From contig JANXSE010000434.1 in assembly GCA_025356695.1 (NCBI GenBank), positions 1 through 9,415 on the forward strand: a stretch of DNA of 9,415 nucleotides, read 5' to 3'. The position numbers were made by a program, and so were the translations under genes. Shown here piece by piece: positions 7,038-9,415 of the stretch (positions are counted from its first letter, which is position 1; every line of letters starts with the position of its first letter). This DNA comes from Betaproteobacteria bacterium (lineage in GTDB: Bacteria > Pseudomonadota > Gammaproteobacteria > Burkholderiales > SG8-41). The notes beneath the pieces were generated by a model. That model searched no databases. It saw only the letters and a program-made list of their open reading frames with translations, and was not told the origin of the DNA.

Positions 7038-7052
7038 AGTGTGTTCCGCCGC

Positions 7053-8423
7053 TCAGGCACGGCGCCAGGTCGTGCCCTTGGCATTGTCCTCGAGCACGAT
7101 ACCGGCATCGAGCAAGGCCTTCCGAATGCGGTCGGACTCGGCATAATTTTTCGCCTTTTTGGCGGCGGCACGCGCATCGATCTCGGTCTGCACGCGCTCC
7201 GGCGACCAATCATCGGCGGCCGGTGCGGCCTTGAGAAATTCATCAGGGCTGCGCTGCAGCAGACCGATCACACCCGCCAGTGACTTCAACAAGACCGCTG
7301 CCGCACGGTCGCCGCTGCGATTGACTTCATTGGCGAGATCGAACAAAACGGCCAATGCTTCCGATGTGTTGAAGTCGTCCTCCATGCATTCGCGAAAACG
7401 CGCCGCACGCGGTTCAGTCCAGTCAATCGGCGCCGCTGCAACGGCGTGCGCCTTGAGCGCGGTGTAGAGTCGCGTCAGTCCCTGGCGCGCATCATCGAGG
7501 TGCTGGTCGGAATAATTGAGCGGGCTGCGGTAATGCGCGCGCAGAATGAAGAAGCGCACGACCTCGGCGTCGTAGCGCGCAAGAATTTCGCGCACCGTGA
7601 AGAAATTACCCAGCGACTTCGACATTTTTTCGTTGTCGACGCGCACAAAGCCGTTGTGCATCCAGTAATTGACGAAAGTTTCGCCGTGCGCGCCTTCGGA
7701 CTGCGCGATTTCGTTTTCGTGGTGCGGAAACTGCAGGTCCTGGCCGCCGCCGTGGATATCGAAATGATTGCCCAAGAGCGCGCCCGACATGGCCGAACAT
7801 TCGATGTGCCAGCCCGGCCGCCCTTCGCCCCACGGGCTCGGCCACGCCGGCTCGCCGGCCTTGGCGCGCTTCCACAGCACGAAGTCGAGCGGGTCGTGTT
7901 TGGCCTGCGTGACTTCGACACGCTCGCCGGCGTTAAGATCGTCCAGCGATTTTCCCGATAGTTTTCCGTAGCCCGGGAAATCACGGACGGAATAGTTGAC
8001 GTCGCCGTCCGGTGCCAGATAAGCGAGCTTCTTTTGCTCGAGCTGCCGGATGATGTCCTGCATCGGCGCAATGTACTGGGTGGCACGCGGCTCAAAATCC
8101 GGCTTGATCACACCCAGCGCCGCGGTATCCTCGTCCATTGCGGCGATGAAACGCGCGGTCAGCGCCTCCATCGGCTCCTTGTTCTCGGCCGCGCGCTTGA
8201 TGATCTTGTCGTCGATATCGGTGATATTGCGGACGTAGGTCACTTGGTAGCCGGTGGCACGCAGCCAGCGCGTCACCATGTCGAAAACCACCATGACGCG
8301 GGCGTGCCCGAGATGGCAAAAATCGTAAACCGTCATGCCGCACACGTACATCCGGACCTGTCCGGGCACCAGCGGCTTGAATTCCTGTTTTTCGCGGCTT
8401 AGGGTGTTGTAAATCTTGAGCAT
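7053..8423 (-). CDS. cysS: Cysteinyl-tRNA synthetase
   Basis: This cytoplasmic class I enzyme, 456 residues, attaches cysteine to tRNA-Cys. Everything expected is present. The zinc ligands that select cysteine are at Cys28, Cys209, His234 and Glu238, the same numbers as in E. coli. The first ATP signature is HLGH (37-40), within [11 protein letters not shown]. The second is KMSKS (266-270). WHIECSAM and the [19 protein letters not shown] block are intact. The C-terminal helical part contains [13 protein letters not shown] and the tail ends in KGTTWRRA. The start MLKIYNTLS at 8423 is typical of the family; the frame stays open 30 codons upstream to a TTG at 8513, but that extension is Arg-rich, unlike any CysRS, and rejected. 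No Shine-Dalgarno sequence is visible, and a strong hairpin sits 9 bases upstream of the start. First gene of the minus-strand operon. Confidence 0.98.
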   Translation of the reverse strand: MLKIYNTLSREKQEFKPLVPGQVRMYVCGMTVYDFCHLGHARVMVVFDMVTRWLRATGYQVTYVRNITDIDDKIIKRAAENKEPMEALTARFIAAMDEDTAALGVIKPDFEPRATQYIAPMQDIIRQLEQKKLAYLAPDGDVNYSVRDFPGYGKLSGKSLDDLNAGERVEVTQAKHDPLDFVLWKRAKAGEPAWPSPWGEGRPGWHIECSAMSGALLGNHFDIHGGGQDLQFPHHENEIAQSEGAHGETFVNYWMHNGFVRVDNEKMSKSLGNFFTVREILARYDAEVVRFFILRAHYRSPLNYSDQHLDDARQGLTRLYTALKAHAVAAAPIDWTEPRAARFRECMEDDFNTSEALAVLFDLANEVNRSGDRAAAVLLKSLAGVIGLLQRSPDEFLKAAPAADDWSPERVQTEIDARAAAKKAKNYAESDRIRKALLDAGIVLEDNAKGTTWRRA

Positions 8424-8432
8424 GCGGGTTTT

Positions 8433-8450
8433 GCGGCCGGTGCCGGCCGC
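8433..8450 (-). repeat. Perfect 18-base inverted repeat just before cysS
   Basis: GCGGCCGGTGCCGGCCGC is a perfect inverted repeat with 8-base arms around TG. In the cysS transcript it can fold as a 7-bp GC stem with a 4-base loop, ending 9 bases before the start codon. There is no U-run after it on either strand, so it is not an intrinsic terminator. It could be an operator for a dimeric repressor or a structure affecting ribosome access. Confidence 0.6.
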
Positions 8451-8485
8451 CAGCTTGGGCCGGCGTGAAACGTCCTCAGCGGGAG

Positions 8486-8501
8486 ACCGGCGGCAGCCGG
8501 T
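8486..8501 (-). repeat. Second hairpin in the cysS leader
   Basis: ACCGGC-GGCA-GCCGGT is a perfect 6-bp stem with a 4-base loop, extendable by one G-T pair. It lies 35 bases upstream of the repeat next to cysS. No U-run follows. Read with the other repeat, it gives the leader two stable GC hairpins. Confidence 0.5.
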
Positions 8502-8542
8502 TATCCCCACCAACGATACGTGTTTAAATTAGCCGGGGAAGT

Positions 8543-8551
8543 TGGTAAAAT
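8543..8551 (+). promoter_or_regulatory. Extended -10 promoter of the TPR gene
   Basis: TGGTAAAAT combines a TGn extension with the TAAAAT box seen at two other starts in this window. TTTAAA at 8523-8528, 17 bases upstream, is a weak -35 match. Transcription would begin near 8558, giving a leader of about 43 bases before the ATG at 8601. Confidence 0.5.
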
Positions 8552-8555
8552 CCTT

Positions 8556-8576
8556 GGGATTAGTGGACTAACGCCC
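8556..8576 (+). repeat. Imperfect inverted repeat around TTAGTGGACTAA
   Basis: TTAGT-GG-ACTAA (8560-8571) is a 5-base-arm inverted repeat, flanked by GGG on the left and CCC on the right with one- and two-base bulges. It lies at the predicted TPR transcription start and within the predicted cysS leader. It could be an operator or a small RNA hairpin; the arms are short and chance is possible. Confidence 0.35.
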
Positions 8577-8589
8577 TGAAATTACAAAA

Positions 8590-8598
8590 AGTATAGCA
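8590..8598 (-). promoter_or_regulatory. Extended -10 promoter likely serving cysS
   Basis: On the minus strand the sequence reads TGCTATACT, a near-consensus -10 box with the TGn extension. The -35 position (8613-8618) reads CGGGAA and is poor, which extended -10 promoters tolerate. Transcription would begin near 8583, giving cysS an unusually long leader of about 160 bases that contains both GC hairpins. The -35 side of this promoter lies inside the first codons of the TPR gene. Confidence 0.45.
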
Positions 8599-8600
8599 CA

Positions 8601-9415
8601 ATGACGCCCATGTTCCCGAGTGCCCTGACGATCCGGATTACCGCCCTGCTTGCAGCCCTGCTTTTTGCATGTGCAGCGGGCGCGCAGAATGACGACTATC
8701 AGGAAGCCCAGAAACTCTTCCGCAGCGGACAGCACGCACAGGCGCTCGAGCGTGTCGACATTTTTCTCAAAGGCAATGCCAAGGACGCGCGCGCACGTTT
8801 CCTCAAGGGCCTGATCCTCACCGAACAAAACAAGACGGCCGATGCCATCCGCATTTTCAGTGGATTGACCGAAGACTATCCGGAACTGCCTGAGCCATAC
8901 AACAACCTCGCCGTGCTCTATGCGCAGCAGGGCCAGTACGACAAGGCGCGCAGTTCGCTCGAATTATCGATCCGCACCCACCCGAGCTATGCTACCGCCC
9001 ATGAAAACCTCGGCGACATCTACGCCAAGATGGCGTCACAGGCTTACGACAAGGCGTTGCAGCTCGACAAAGCCAACACCGGCGCGCAGACCAAACTCGG
9101 TTTGATCAAGGAACTGTTCTCGAGCTCCGGTCGCGGCGTCAAACCCAGCTCTGGCAAAGGCGACACCGGCAAAGTCGCGACGACTGTCGCAGCCGCAACA
9201 AAACCTGCAGCCTCCGCAGCGCCCGTCCCCGTCGTCGCCGCAGTCTCACCGGCACCGGCGGCCATTGCACCCGCCGCGCCCGCCAAGGCCGACCCTGTGA
9301 CCAAGGCAGCCGAACCGCCCCCCGCCAAAGCAGCGCCCTCCGGCAATGCGTCGGCGGATGTGCTCAAAGCGGTGAACGGCTGGGCGCAAGCCTGGTCGAG
9401 CAACGACGTCGGCGG
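8601..9415 (+). CDS. Exported TPR protein with Ala/Pro-rich linker (partial, 3' end cut)
   Basis: The frame is open from the ATG at 8601 to the right edge (271 codons plus two bases), so the C-terminus is missing. Residues 1-28 form a signal peptide: Arg12, then a core ITALLAALLFACAAGA, with a likely cut before QNDDY. About four tetratricopeptide repeats follow at roughly 31-160, clearest at PEPYNNLAVLYAQQGQYDKA (98-117) and ATAHENLGDIYAKM (131-144); these bind partner proteins. A low-complexity Ala/Pro/Lys linker spans about 180-250. The end, VLKAVNGWAQAWSSNDVG, looks like the first helix of an NTF2/SnoaL-like domain, as found at the end of many betaproteobacterial TPR proteins. It probably acts in the periplasm, but its exact role is unknown. 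An ATG at 8610 is an alternative start; neither has a good ribosome site. Divergent from cysS. Confidence 0.85.
   Translation, partial: MTPMFPSALTIRITALLAALLFACAAGAQNDDYQEAQKLFRSGQHAQALERVDIFLKGNAKDARARFLKGLILTEQNKTADAIRIFSGLTEDYPELPEPYNNLAVLYAQQGQYDKARSSLELSIRTHPSYATAHENLGDIYAKMASQAYDKALQLDKANTGAQTKLGLIKELFSSSGRGVKPSSGKGDTGKVATTVAAATKPAASAAPVPVVAAVSPAPAAIAPAAPAKADPVTKAAEPPPAKAAPSGNASADVLKAVNGWAQAWSSNDVG

Noticed and set aside
8424..8513. 30-codon N-terminal extension of cysS from a TTG
   Set aside because: CysRS proteins begin near MLKIYNTLS, and with 8423 as residue 1 the zinc ligands fall at the same numbers as in E. coli; the extension is also covered by the two leader hairpins.
9180..9350. 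Ala/Pro-rich stretch in the TPR gene, considered as a tandem DNA repeat
   Set aside because: The DNA does not repeat with a fixed unit; it is a low-complexity protein linker.

Overview
The window looks like chromosomal DNA of a betaproteobacterium. The DNA is GC-rich and codon third positions are mostly G or C. It carries a Bug-type solute receptor, a family greatly expanded in Burkholderiales and relatives, a malonyl-CoA decarboxylase of the proteobacterial type, and a TPR gene divergent from cysS. The genus cannot be fixed from this sequence. Nine genes are visible, eight complete and one cut by the right edge. No RNA gene, transposon, prophage, CRISPR array or toxin-antitoxin pair was seen.

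Region 1 (1-4656, plus strand): an upstream stretch of 246 bases without a convincing gene is followed by malonyl-CoA decarboxylase, a CoxG-like SRPBCC protein, a Bug/TctC-type periplasmic receptor, a glutathione S-transferase and a TylF-like methyltransferase. Spacings are 39-79 bases up to and including the GST-methyltransferase gap of 54 (32 before the GST). TAAAAT boxes next to the CoxG-like and Bug starts suggest partly independent promoters, so this is a same-strand cluster and not clearly one operon. The decarboxylase turns malonyl-CoA into acetyl-CoA. The receptor may supply a carboxylate, but no malonyl-CoA synthetase, TctA/TctB membrane subunits or CO dehydrogenase subunits are present.

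Region 2 (4663-8423, minus strand): cysS, a concentrative nucleoside transporter (CNT/NupC family) and an unusual protein resembling the C-terminal domain of MSS51 appear to form one operon. The cysS-transporter gap is 15 bases, and the transporter stop overlaps the next start as TGATG. The operon ends only 6 bases from the methyltransferase stop, with no terminator between the convergent genes.

Region 3 (8424-9415): a 177-base control region lies between cysS and a divergent gene for an exported TPR protein. It holds two perfect GC-rich inverted repeats in the cysS leader and promoter-like boxes placed so that the two transcripts' 5' ends may overlap. The TPR gene continues past the window.

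Most of this is ordinary metabolism. The points most worth checking are the MSS51-like bacterial protein, the Gly-Met-Val-Glu substitution in the transporter's substrate loop, and the cysS/TPR control region. I see no clear evidence of a wholly new defence or mobile system.
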